Assembly (NCBI GenBank): GCA_963717475.1
Contig: OY970337.1
Coordinates: forward strand, 2,604,001-2,668,000
Length of the DNA stretch: 64,000 bases
Reading direction: 5' to 3'
From: AC-32 sp963717475
Lineage (GTDB): Bacteria; Actinomycetota; Thermoleophilia; Gaiellales; Gaiellaceae
In this document: positions 35,448-43,770 of the stretch, piece by piece
How positions within the stretch are numbered: position 1 is the first letter of the stretch
Layout: each line of letters opens with the position of its first letter
Translations under genes and position numbers: made by a program
Notes under the pieces: generated by a model
What the model saw: only the letters and a program-made list of their open reading frames with translations
Database searches by the model: none
Told to the model about the DNA's origin: nothing

Positions 35448-36371
35448 CTAAACGATCTCGACGGTGTCGCCGTCGGCGAGGACGTGCTCCCGGCCGACGC
35501 GCTGGCGGTCGAACTTCGCCGACGGGCCGGTGACGTGCGCCCCCGTGCAGGTCTCGGCGAGGGCGTGGTGAACGAGCCGCGCGGCGTCGACGACGGTCGC
35601 TCCCGGCTCGAGCGCGTGCGGTTCCGCCTCGTCCAGCCCGGGGCTGCGCAGGTAGATGCGGATCAGCCCGGTGAGCTGCCAGACGGCATCGCGGAAGCGG
35701 TCGAGGCTCGCGTCGTCGAGGACCGAGACGCCGATCGCCGGCAGGGCGAGCTGCTCCGAGATCTCTTCGACGCGCTGCGGTGCGGCCTCGTCGAGCTTGG
35801 TGACCGCGACGAGCGCCGGCTTGTCGATGCCGGCGGTCTCGAGCTCCACGCGCACCGCGCGCAGGCCGTCGAGCGACGCGGTCGCGTCCTGGCAGAGCAC
35901 CATCGCGTCCGCGCCGCGCAGGACGCCGAGCAGCGCCCGCCCGCCGCCGCGGTCGTCTGTCGCGCCTTCGATCAGGCCCGGGATCTCGACGAGCTGCACG
36001 AGCACGCCGCGGATCCGCGTCACGGCCGGCACCGGCCGCGTCGTCGTGAACGCGTAGTCGCCCGTCTTGATCTGGATGCTCGAGAGCGCCTGGAGCAGCG
36101 ACGACTTGCCGGCGTTCGGCGGCCCGACGAGCGCGATCTGCGCGACGCCCTCCCGCCGGACCGCGATCGAGTCGCGGTGCACCGCCTTCTTGCGCACGTG
36201 CGCTTCCTCGATCTGGCCGGCCACCCACTTGCGGATGTCGGCGTAGGGGCCGCTCTTGTAGCCGGGCAGCTCCGTCAGGATCGTGCGGAGCTCCTTGATC
36301 CGCTCGCCGCCTTCCTTGCCGACGAGCCGGCGCTTGATCACCTGCATCTGCGTGCGATGCGGCATCGGCAT
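35448..36371 (-). CDS. DRG/Obg-type GTPase with TGS domain
   Basis: About 307 residues. The Ras-like GTPase has G1 LVGPPNAGKSSLLQ, G3 LVEIPGLIEGA and G4 VTKLDE. The C-terminal TGS-like domain ends in SAKFDRQRVGREHVLADGDT and VEIV. A helical N-terminal segment resembles DRG proteins, which associate with ribosomes or RNA. It is a paralogue-type GTPase distinct from ObgE, as no Obg glycine-rich fold is present. The ATG at 36371 is preferred, with GGAAGG upstream; GTG at 36380 is possible. Confidence 0.85.
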   Translation of the reverse strand: MPMPHRTQMQVIKRRLVGKEGGERIKELRTILTELPGYKSGPYADIRKWVAGQIEEAHVRKKAVHRDSIAVRREGVAQIALVGPPNAGKSSLLQALSSIQIKTGDYAFTTTRPVPAVTRIRGVLVQLVEIPGLIEGATDDRGGGRALLGVLRGADAMVLCQDATASLDGLRAVRVELETAGIDKPALVAVTKLDEAAPQRVEEISEQLALPAIGVSVLDDASLDRFRDAVWQLTGLIRIYLRSPGLDEAEPHALEPGATVVDAARLVHHALAETCTGAHVTGPSAKFDRQRVGREHVLADGDTVEIV

Positions 36372-36581
36372 CGCGATCACCTTCCTCTCAAGTCATGCGG
36401 GAAGGCGCGCGCCTGCGGCGGCCGTCAGCGGCCGCGCGAGCGCGTCCCTGTCCCGCCGCTTCCTCGGACGCTGAGCTGGAAGCGGCGGATCAGCCGTTTT
36501 GGCGCAGTGCGATGGCGAACCAGCGGGCCATGGCGGAAAGTGTACTCAGGCTCGCCGCGGATTAACGGCGAGAATCGAGGG

Positions 36582-39167
36582 ATGCGCGAGCTCCCCTCCG
36601 GCACCGTCACCTTTCTCTTCACCGACATCGAGGGCTCGACCAAGCTGCTGCACGAGCTCGGAGACGCCTACGCGGAGGCGCTGGCCGAGCACCGGCGTGG
36701 GTTGCGGGCCGCCTTCGAGGCACACGGCGGCGTCGAGGTAGACACGCAGGGAGACGCATTCTTCGTCGCCTTCGCGCGGGCGCGCGATGCGCTTGCGGCC
36801 GCGCGCGAGGGACAGCAGGCGCTTGCCGACGGGCCGATTCGCGTGCGGATGGGCCTCCACACCGGCGAGCCGATCGTCACCGAGGAGGGCTACGTCGGCA
36901 TCGACGTCCACCGCGCCGCGCGAATCGCGGCGGTTGGGCACGGCGGCCAGGTGCTCGTCTCGCAGTCGACGCGTGAGCTCGCGGGTGCGGACGGCCTGCA
37001 CGACCTCGGCAAGCACCGGCTCAAGGACTTCGACGACCCGGTCGCGCTCTTCCAGCTCGGCGAACTGGCCTTTCCGCCGCTCAAGACGATCTCCAACACC
37101 AATCTCCCGCGGCCCGCGAGCTCGTTCGTGGGCCGGGCGCGTGAAACGGCCGAGATAGTCGCGCAGCTCCAGAACGGAGCCCGTCTGCTGACGCTCACAG
37201 GCCCCGGGGGCTCAGGGAAGACGCGCCTCGCCATCGAAGCCGCGGCCGAGCTCGTCCCGGAGTTCAAGGCCGGAGTCTTCTGGATCGCCCTGTCCCCCGT
37301 TCGCGACCCCGAGCTCGTGTCGCCGGCGATCGCGCAAACGGTCGGCCTCAGTGCGAGCCTGGCCGAGTCGATCGGCGACCGCGAGCTGCTCTTGCTGCTC
37401 GACAACCTCGAGCAAGTCGTCGAGGCCGGGCCCGAGCTCGCCTCACTCGTCGAGTTGTGTCCGAATCTCAGGCTGCTCATGACCAGTCGCGAGGCGCTGC
37501 GAGTGCGGGGCGAGGTGGAGTACCCCGTCGAGTCGCTCGCGGATCCCGATGCCGTCGAGCTCTTCCGCACCCGGGCGCGTACCGACTCGGATGAAGCGGT
37601 TGCTGAGCTTTGCCATGCACTCGACAACCTCCCTCTCGCGCTCGAGCTCGCCGCTGCGCGGACGACCGTGCTCGCCCCGCGGCAGATTCTCGAGCGCCTC
37701 TCCGACCGGCTCGACCTCCTGCGGGGCGGGCGCGATGCCGATCCGCGGCAGCAGACGCTCCGGGCCACGATCGAGTGGTCCTACGAGCTGCTCTCGCCCG
37801 AGGAACGACGGCTCTTCGCGCGCCTGGCGGTCTTCAGCCGCGGCTCAACGCTCGAGGCGGCCGAGCAGGTGGCCGGCGCCGATCTCGACACACTGCAGTC
37901 GCTCGTCGAGAAGAACCTCGTCCGCCACACCGAAGAGCGCTTCTGGCTGTTGGAGTCGATCCGCGAGCTCGCGGCGGAGCGCCTTCGCGACTCGGGCGAG
38001 CTCCCCGATCTGGCGGGCCGGCACGCTGCCTATTTCCGCGCTTTCGCCGAAGAGGCCGAGGGCGAGCTGCTCGGGCCGGGCTCGAGCGACGCGCTCGACC
38101 GCGTCGACGGCGACCTGGACAATGTGCGACAGGCCTTTCGGTGGGGCGTGGAGCAAGGCGGCTGCGAGCAGGCCTTGGCGACGGTCGTCTCGCTCGAGCG
38201 GTTCTGGTCGAATAGAGGGCTGCCGCGCGACCTGCTCGGCATGCTCGAGGCGGCCTTGCAGGGACGCTGCGCTTCGGTGACGGGCGAGCTTCGTGCCCGG
38301 GCCGCCTGGCTCGCCGGCTTCCAGTGGGTGCGCGCGGAAGAACCAAGGCGCGCGGAAGGGCTTTACCGGGAGGCTCTCGAGCTATTCCTCGAGCTCGGCC
38401 AGCGCTACCGGGCTGTGCGTTGCCTCGGCGAGCTCGCCATCGTCGCCCAGGAGCATGGGCGCGAGGCCGAGGCGGCCGAGCAGGCGGAGCGGGCGCTCGC
38501 GATCGCGCGCGACCTCGGCGACCCGCGCGCGCTGGCTGTAGCCACCACGGGCCTCGCAACAGTCGCCTATTTCCAGCGGGATTTCACCGCGGCGGCGGGT
38601 CTCTACGAGGAGTCGCTCCGTTTCAACCGGGAGGCCGAGAATGCTCCCGGCCCGATTGCAAGTTGCCTCTACAACATCGGGCTTTCGGCTCGGGAGCTAG
38701 GAGACTACGACCGGGCGGAGGCCGCCCTGCGCGAAGCCCTCGAGTTGGCCACGGGTGCGCGGCACGGCGTCTTGATCGGCAACTCGGCGAACACCCTCGG
38801 CTACGTGCTGCTCGCCCGCGGTGACGTGGAGGGCGCCCGTTCGCTGTTCCTGCACGGAATCGAGGCGTTGAAGGAGCTCGACAATCCCGTGTGGATCTGT
38901 TCCGCGCTGAACCTGATGGCGTTGATCAGCGCCGAGCGCGGCGACGATCGTGACGCCGCGCTGCTTTGGGGAGCCGTCGACGCTCTGCTGGAGCATGCCG
39001 GGAGGACGCAGCTCCCCGAGGACCTCGAGGTCCAGGCGCGTGCGCAGGAAGAGCCGCGTGTGTGGGCCTCGCTGGGGCAGGTCGAGCGCGCTGCAGCTAC
39101 GGGGGAGGGTCGGGGCCTGGCGCGGGAGCAGGCAATCGAGCTGGCGATCGCGCTGGCCGAGCGATGA
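36582..39167 (+). CDS. class III cyclase-NB-ARC ATPase-TPR signalling protein
   Basis: An 861-residue intact protein: class III cyclase domain (residues 1-160; metal Asp15 in FTDIEGST and Asp58 in VDTQGDAFF), NB-ARC/AAA ATPase with Walker A LTGPGGSGKTRLA (about 205-217) and Walker B-like LLLLLDNLEQV, and about 400 residues of TPR-like helices (AEQAERALAIARDLGDPRA). The ATG at 36582 was chosen because MRELPSGTVTFLFTDIEGST is the family start. The frame is open 415 codons further upstream, but that part is antisense to the GTPase gene. Confidence 0.9.
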   Translation: MRELPSGTVTFLFTDIEGSTKLLHELGDAYAEALAEHRRGLRAAFEAHGGVEVDTQGDAFFVAFARARDALAAAREGQQALADGPIRVRMGLHTGEPIVTEEGYVGIDVHRAARIAAVGHGGQVLVSQSTRELAGADGLHDLGKHRLKDFDDPVALFQLGELAFPPLKTISNTNLPRPASSFVGRARETAEIVAQLQNGARLLTLTGPGGSGKTRLAIEAAAELVPEFKAGVFWIALSPVRDPELVSPAIAQTVGLSASLAESIGDRELLLLLDNLEQVVEAGPELASLVELCPNLRLLMTSREALRVRGEVEYPVESLADPDAVELFRTRARTDSDEAVAELCHALDNLPLALELAAARTTVLAPRQILERLSDRLDLLRGGRDADPRQQTLRATIEWSYELLSPEERRLFARLAVFSRGSTLEAAEQVAGADLDTLQSLVEKNLVRHTEERFWLLESIRELAAERLRDSGELPDLAGRHAAYFRAFAEEAEGELLGPGSSDALDRVDGDLDNVRQAFRWGVEQGGCEQALATVVSLERFWSNRGLPRDLLGMLEAALQGRCASVTGELRARAAWLAGFQWVRAEEPRRAEGLYREALELFLELGQRYRAVRCLGELAIVAQEHGREAEAAEQAERALAIARDLGDPRALAVATTGLATVAYFQRDFTAAAGLYEESLRFNREAENAPGPIASCLYNIGLSARELGDYDRAEAALREALELATGARHGVLIGNSANTLGYVLLARGDVEGARSLFLHGIEALKELDNPVWICSALNLMALISAERGDDRDAALLWGAVDALLEHAGRTQLPEDLEVQARAQEEPRVWASLGQVERAAATGEGRGLAREQAIELAIALAER

Positions 39168-39175
39168 TTCGCGGC

Positions 39176-39223
39176 GTGCGCGAGCTCCCTACAGGCGCCA
39201 ACGCGGAGGGGCTGGCCGGCTAG
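39176..39223 (+). other. possible remnant of a second cyclase gene start
   Basis: Nine bases after the cyclase stop, a GTG begins V-RELPTGA, matching MRELPSGT at the start of the intact cyclase gene; 13 consecutive bases (TGCGCGAGCTCCC) are identical. The ORF stops after 15 codons. It could be the leftover 5' end of a deleted paralogue. Confidence 0.25.
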
Positions 39224-39825
39224 GCCTGCGGCGGAGGGCCGCGGCGGGCGGCTCGGACGGCGCGCACCCGCTTCGTCGTCCCGAGAGCCGCAGCAGCGGC
39301 GAGCAGGAGGGCGCCGACAGAGGCGAGGACGAGGAGCGGAATCGGGAGGGAGTCCGCGTTGCTCGTCCCGAGGCTGTCGATCGTCCTGCGGTAGGCGGAG
39401 CGGTCGGGGCCTGCGTTGGCGCGGGTCGCGGTCGGGCCCGATCCGCCGCCGGAGCTGCCGTTGCTGCCGGAGCCGCCGCTGTTGTGGTCGTTCCCGTTCG
39501 AGGAGCTCGAGCTGCCGACCGACTGCGGGCTGCGCGTGCCGCGCTTCGCGATCTGGGCCTGCATCGCCGCGTTGATGTCGTCGGAGGCGCTCGAGTAGTC
39601 GCGCAGGTCCTCCGGCAGGTGCCGGATCGCGTCGCGGTAGCAATGGAGCGGGTACGAGCCGATCGCGCGGCCGTTCGACCAGTCGTTCAGAACCTTCTTC
39701 CAGCACGGAGTCGACGCGGCTGCCTGGCCCGGAAGGAAGAGGGCCACGAGCAGGCCCGCTGCGAGGGCTGCGAAAATTGGGATGAGCGCTACGGCTGGGC
39801 GCTTAGGCAGTGGACGTTTAGGCAT
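39220..39825 (-). CDS. exported, C-terminally anchored surface protein, 201 aa
   Basis: An N-terminal signal/anchor (residues 10-38), a short domain with two cysteines (TPCWKKVLNDWSNGRAIGSY, then PLHCYRDAIRHLPEDL), a Ser/Gly/Asn-rich linker of about 40 residues, and a C-terminal transmembrane helix followed by a basic tail (TTKRVRAVRAARRG). This layout suits a surface-anchored protein. The CW..K..DW..G.I...YPL.CY..A segment recurs in Thermoleophilia proteins of unknown function. It is divergent from the O-antigen ligase-like gene. Confidence 0.7.
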   Translation of the reverse strand: MPKRPLPKRPAVALIPIFAALAAGLLVALFLPGQAAASTPCWKKVLNDWSNGRAIGSYPLHCYRDAIRHLPEDLRDYSSASDDINAAMQAQIAKRGTRSPQSVGSSSSSNGNDHNSGGSGSNGSSGGGSGPTATRANAGPDRSAYRRTIDSLGTSNADSLPIPLLVLASVGALLLAAAAALGTTKRVRAVRAARRGPPPQA

Positions 39826-39953
39826 AGGTGTAGTGGTGCCCGGAAGACCGGTCCCGACAGTCTGCCCTGGCTGCGTGATTGGTGCGTGATCCCCAGGTTA
39901 TCTCTTTGTAAACAAGGGGGCGGACGGGGCCCGATGTTAGCCTCACACCTCTG

Positions 39954-41879
39954 ATGGGGAGCGCCCTGGAGCGCCGCGCGGCGCTGTTTCCGCTCGCGGC
40001 CGCTGGAGCGCTCGTGGGCGTCTCGGCGCTCTTCTCCGGAGGCTCTTCGAACGGCCGGTTGACGTGGATCGGGCTTGCCGCGCTGGCCGTTGCGGCCGGT
40101 GTCGCGACGGTTGCGCTCGTCTCAGCGCCGCGGCCGGTGCTGCGCCGCGAGGCGGTGGTCGCGCTTGCGCTGCTGGTCGCCTTCGTGTGCTGGTGCGGAC
40201 TCACGGTGCTCTGGTCGATCGAGCCTGACCGCTCGTGGGACTACCTCAACCGCGGGCTCGTGTACGTGGCGTTCGCTGTGATCGGGCTGGCTCTCGGTGC
40301 GTACGTGCCGCGGGCGGAGCGCGGGTGGGCTTTCGCGCTCTCCGTGATCGTCGCGCTCACGCTCGGCTGGGCGCTGCTCGGCAAGGCGGTTCCGGCCCTC
40401 GGGTCGTCCGGACGCATTGCGCGGCTCAGCTCGCCGATCGGCTACTGGAACGCCCTCGCGCTGCTCTTCGACTTCGCTCTGCCACTGGCGTTGTGGCTCG
40501 CGTCTCGGCGCGCGCATCCGCACTGGCTTCGCGCCGCCGGAACCGTTTTCCTCTACGGGCTCGTCGTCGGCGTGCTGATGACGTACTCACGCGGCGGGGT
40601 CGTGGTCGCGATCGTGCTGCTCGTCGCCTGGCTGCTCGCCGATCGTGCCCGGTGGCTGGAGAGTGGTGCAGCGCTCTTGCTCGGCGGGGGCCTGGGCGCG
40701 GCGGTCGGCGCCTGGACGTTCACGCGGGCCGGGCTCGCGCACGACCTGCAGCCGCACTCGGTGCGGGTGCACGACGGGGCCTGGTTCGCGCTCGTGTTCC
40801 TGCTCGGGGCTTGCCTGGTGGGCTCGGTTGCGTATCTCGGCTCGCTCGCCGAGGAGCGGCAGGAGCTCTCCGGGCGGGCTCGCCGGCTCGCGACCCGGGC
40901 GGCGGTGTGCGCGCTGGCGCTGTGTCTCGTCGCCGGGATCGCGGTGATCGGGGCGACCACGTCGCCGTCGAGCTGGGCGCGCGACTTCACGCAGCAGCCG
41001 GCGAATGCGGGGGCGGCAAGCGGGCCCGCTCGGCTCACGACGATCAGCTCGACGAGCCGCTGGCAGTGGTGGCAGGAGGCGTGGCAGGCGTTCGAGGATC
41101 AGCCGCTGCGCGGAACGGGCGCGGCGACCTTCGACCTGACGCACCGGCTGCTGCGGACGAACCCGGTCGTCGCGACCGAGCCGCACGACCTGCCGCTGCA
41201 GCTTCTGAGCGAAACCGGAATCGTCGGGGCGCTGCTGGCGGCCGGGTCACTCGCGGCCGCGGGGATAGGGATCGTCCGGCGCGTTCGGCGGCTCGGCGGG
41301 GAGGAGCGGCCGGTCGCGCTCGCGCTCGCGCTCGGGGTGCTCGGCTTCGTCCTGCACGCGCTCGTCGACTTCGACTGGGACTTCGTCGCCGTCTGCGCGC
41401 CGTTCCTGGTCTCGGCCGGGGTCTTGCTCGGCAGTGGGTCTCCTCTCGTGCGGGAGCGGCGCTGGGCGCTCGCGCCGCTTCCGGCCGCGCTGGCGGTCGT
41501 GGTTGCGTTCTCGCTCCTCACCCCCTGGTTCGCGCAGCGGTCGACCGACTCGGCGCTCGCGTCGCTCGAGGCCGGGCGACCGGCCCAGGCGGCCCGGCGG
41601 GCGCACGACGCGCGCTCGCTCAATCCGCTTGCCTTGGAGCCGCTGTTCGTCGAGGCGGCCGCCGCGGAGCAGCTCGGCGACCTCGGCGCGGCGCGCGACC
41701 TCTACGTCAAGGCGGTCGACCTGCAGCCGCTGAACTGGATGGCGTGGTACGAGCTCGGGGCGTTCTGGGTCAGCGTCAAGAACCACGAGGCCGCGGTCGC
41801 GCCTCTGGAGCGGGCGGTCGAGCTCGACCCGCACGGGACGCTTGCGCCCGCGTTGCTGCAGCAGGTCAGGCCGCGGTAG
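39954..41879 (+). CDS. O-antigen ligase/Wzy-like membrane protein with TPR tail
   Basis: A 641-residue polytopic protein with about 11-12 helices and a large external loop (TTISSTSRWQWWQEAWQAF, GTGAATFDLTH ... EPHDLPLQLLSETGIVGALL), the signature of the Wzy_C/O-antigen ligase family. The C-terminal 100 residues are soluble TPR-like repeats (LEPLFVEAAAAEQLGDLGAA, MAWYELGAFWVSV). It probably polymerises or ligates lipid-linked glycans at the outer face of the membrane. It overlaps the end of the methyltransferase by 14 bases. Confidence 0.83.
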   Translation: MGSALERRAALFPLAAAGALVGVSALFSGGSSNGRLTWIGLAALAVAAGVATVALVSAPRPVLRREAVVALALLVAFVCWCGLTVLWSIEPDRSWDYLNRGLVYVAFAVIGLALGAYVPRAERGWAFALSVIVALTLGWALLGKAVPALGSSGRIARLSSPIGYWNALALLFDFALPLALWLASRRAHPHWLRAAGTVFLYGLVVGVLMTYSRGGVVVAIVLLVAWLLADRARWLESGAALLLGGGLGAAVGAWTFTRAGLAHDLQPHSVRVHDGAWFALVFLLGACLVGSVAYLGSLAEERQELSGRARRLATRAAVCALALCLVAGIAVIGATTSPSSWARDFTQQPANAGAASGPARLTTISSTSRWQWWQEAWQAFEDQPLRGTGAATFDLTHRLLRTNPVVATEPHDLPLQLLSETGIVGALLAAGSLAAAGIGIVRRVRRLGGEERPVALALALGVLGFVLHALVDFDWDFVAVCAPFLVSAGVLLGSGSPLVRERRWALAPLPAALAVVVAFSLLTPWFAQRSTDSALASLEAGRPAQAARRAHDARSLNPLALEPLFVEAAAAEQLGDLGAARDLYVKAVDLQPLNWMAWYELGAFWVSVKNHEAAVAPLERAVELDPHGTLAPALLQQVRPR

Positions 41880-42585
41880 CCCGGAGCCAGATCTGCGTCC
41901 AGAACGGGCCGAGCGCACGGTAGACCAGCGGCTCGGCGAAGTGCTCCAACACGTCCCTGGGCGCGTTCGAGTAGAGGCGCTTGCGCGTGTTGTGGAAGCG
42001 GCGGATGTCGGTGAAGCCCTCGGCGCGGAGGAGCTGCTTGAGGCGCCGCGGCGTGTAGCCGAGCTCGGTCACGCCGTACTCGCCGGCGGCGTCGCGGCCC
42101 TGGAAGCGGTGCTTCCAGTTCGGCTCGGCGAGGAGGAGGCGGCCGCCCGGCTTGAGCGCGCGGCGGGCGGTCGCGAAGACGAGGTCGGCCCGGGGAGAGT
42201 GGTGGAGGGCGTCGTAGAGCAGGCAGGCGTCGAAGCGGCGGCCGAGGTCGAGCTCCTCGTAGTCGGCGGCCTCGAAGCGGACGTCGAGGCCCTCCTCGCG
42301 CGCCAGCTCGCGGGCGATCTCGATCATGTCGGGCGAGATGTCGTAGCCCTCGGCCTGGAGGCCGTGGCGCGCGGCGAAGCGGGTCATCCAGCCGGAGCCG
42401 CAGCCGAGCTCGCAGAGGCTCATCCCCTCACGCAGTTCGAGGAGCTGCAAGACGTAGCCGAAGTCGACGAGCAGCCGCGCCGATTCGCGCGGCGTGTTCC
42501 GGAACGGCTTCGATCGCAGCCAGACGCGACCGGCCTCACCGATCGCGGCCGGGTAGTCGATCTCGGCCTGTTTGCGTTTGTCCAC
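41866..42585 (-). CDS. class I SAM-dependent methyltransferase
   Basis: A 239-residue Rossmann methyltransferase with motif I LCELGCGSGWMTRFA, acidic loop GYDISPDMIE and DACLLYDALHHSPR followed by LKPGGRLLLAEP. Its context near glycan genes suggests modification of a sugar or lipid, but the substrate is open. The frame extends to an ATG at 42639, but those 18 codons are largely a copy of the REP-like repeat. I therefore prefer the GTG at 42585, which abuts the repeat. No good ribosome binding site is seen for either start. Confidence 0.85.
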   Translation of the reverse strand: MDKRKQAEIDYPAAIGEAGRVWLRSKPFRNTPRESARLLVDFGYVLQLLELREGMSLCELGCGSGWMTRFAARHGLQAEGYDISPDMIEIARELAREEGLDVRFEAADYEELDLGRRFDACLLYDALHHSPRADLVFATARRALKPGGRLLLAEPNWKHRFQGRDAAGEYGVTELGYTPRRLKQLLRAEGFTDIRRFHNTRKRLYSNAPRDVLEHFAEPLVYRALGPFWTQIWLRATAA

Positions 42586-42616
42586 GGTGCCAGACACCGT
42601 GACGAGAGTGTCACGC
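42586..42616. repeat. REP-like composite palindrome, copy 1
   Basis: A 31-bp element made of two adjoining imperfect/perfect dyads: GGTGCCAGACACC followed by GTGAC-GAGAGT-GTCAC. It is 28/31 identical to the copy at 42654-42684 and abuts the preferred methyltransferase start codon. Confidence 0.7.
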
Positions 42617-42653
42617 AAACGGCGCTCCGCCGCTTGCATCGGCGGTTCGCGGC

Positions 42654-42684
42654 GGTGCCAGGCACCGTGACGGAAGTGTCACGC
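42654..42684. repeat. REP-like composite palindrome, copy 2
   Basis: Direct repeat of the element 68 bases upstream, with a perfect first dyad GGTGCCAGGCACC and second dyad GTGAC-GGAAGT-GTCAC. It lies 22 bases before the GTG of the divergent cytochrome gene. Both copies are in the shared intergenic region. Confidence 0.7.
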
Positions 42685-42706
42685 GATCTGCCATAGTCCG
42701 GCCGCG

Positions 42707-43218
42707 GTGCGCAGGCCTAAAAGACCCGGCCGCCTCTCCGAGGCCGCTGCAGAGGCAGCGATCATGCTGATCGTTCTCGGGCTGATGACGGCCGCCGGCT
42801 TCGTCGGGATGGGTGATCGGCAACTACGCGGGCGAGGAGACGAAGACGGTCACGGTCGCGACGAGCGGCCAGTCCACGACCGGCGAGTCGACGAGCGCGG
42901 AGACGACGACCGCCGCGGCGACGACCCAGGCCACGACGACCGCGCCGACGCACGACCGGGGGCAACGCCGGGAACCCGGCCGCCGGCAAGGCGGTCTTCA
43001 CCAGCGCCGGCTGCGCGTCCTGCCACACGCTCAAAGCCGCAGGCTCCCACGGCACCATCGGCCCCAACCTCGACGAGCGGCGGCCGAGCATGGACAAGGT
43101 CGTCGAGCGCGTCACCGAGGGAAAGGGCGTGATGCCCTCGTTCAAAGGCCAGCTGACCGCGTCTCAGATCAGCAGCGTGGCCGCGTTCGTCTCTTCGTCG
43201 ACGGGGGGCTCGGACTAA
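42707..43218 (+). CDS. membrane-anchored cytochrome c, two frameshifts
   Basis: Reading across frames gives an N-terminal anchor helix (AAIMLIVLGLMTAAGFV), a Thr/Ser-rich linker, and a small class I cytochrome c domain with heme motif AGCASCHTL and the Met ligand in GVMPSFKGQLTASQ. The first break is near 42811, where removing one base gives GFVGWVIGNYAGEE. The second is in the GGGGG run near 42955-42960. The product would be about 170 aa. It would carry electrons at the outer face of the membrane. Confidence 0.75.
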
Positions 43219-43221
43219 CCG

Positions 43222-43737
43222 CTAGCCCAGGATGACCGCGACCTGCGCGTGGTGCAGCGCGCGCGGGCGGAGACCGTCGAGCGGCCAGACGAGCCGGATG
43301 CCGACGTCGCGGGCGAGCCGGAGCGCCTCGGGGCGGAATCCCGGCCGGTACATGACCATCGTCTGGGAGAAGTCGCCGCCGCTCGGCGCGTTGCCGACGA
43401 CGCGGATCCGGTAGCCGCGGGCCCGCACCTGCGAAGCCTCCGCCGCCGCGGCGCCTGCGACCCCGTTCGCGTTCAAGACGGTCACGCCCACGGAGCGGCG
43501 CGGGAGAATCGCCCTCGCCGGAGGAGCCTTGTGCGCCGCGGCCGCCGGGCGCTTCACCGCAGCGCGAGCGGCCTTCTCGGCGACCGGCTTGCCAAAGATG
43601 GCGGCTCCCGCGATGACGAGCCCGATGAGCTCGAGCGTCGCGATGCCCGCCGCCACGACGGCGATCGTGCGCCAGGGATGGTGGCTCTGCTGCGGCGTCG
43701 GCAAGGCGTGCTCCAAGGCGTGCTCCATGGGGAGCAT
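43222..43737 (-). CDS. membrane protein with LytR C-terminal domain
   Basis: A 171-residue protein with a cytoplasmic N-terminus, one transmembrane helix (about residues 24-48), an Ala/Lys-rich linker and a LytR_C domain (VGVTVLNANGVAGAAAAEAS, YRIRVVGNAPSGGDFSQTMV). LytR_C domains occur in envelope proteins linked to wall-polymer attachment. It lacks the catalytic LCP domain. It is convergent with the cytochrome gene, 3 bases apart. Confidence 0.8.
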   Translation of the reverse strand: MLPMEHALEHALPTPQQSHHPWRTIAVVAAGIATLELIGLVIAGAAIFGKPVAEKAARAAVKRPAAAAHKAPPARAILPRRSVGVTVLNANGVAGAAAAEASQVRARGYRIRVVGNAPSGGDFSQTMVMYRPGFRPEALRLARDVGIRLVWPLDGLRPRALHHAQVAVILG

Positions 43738-43770
43738 CGGTTTCGCCGCCGCCGGGCTTGATCCTTCCTG

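Noticed and set aside
35337..36581. 415-codon upstream extension of the NB-ARC cyclase frame
   Set aside because: It is antisense to the GTPase gene and lacks domain sense; the family start is at 36582.
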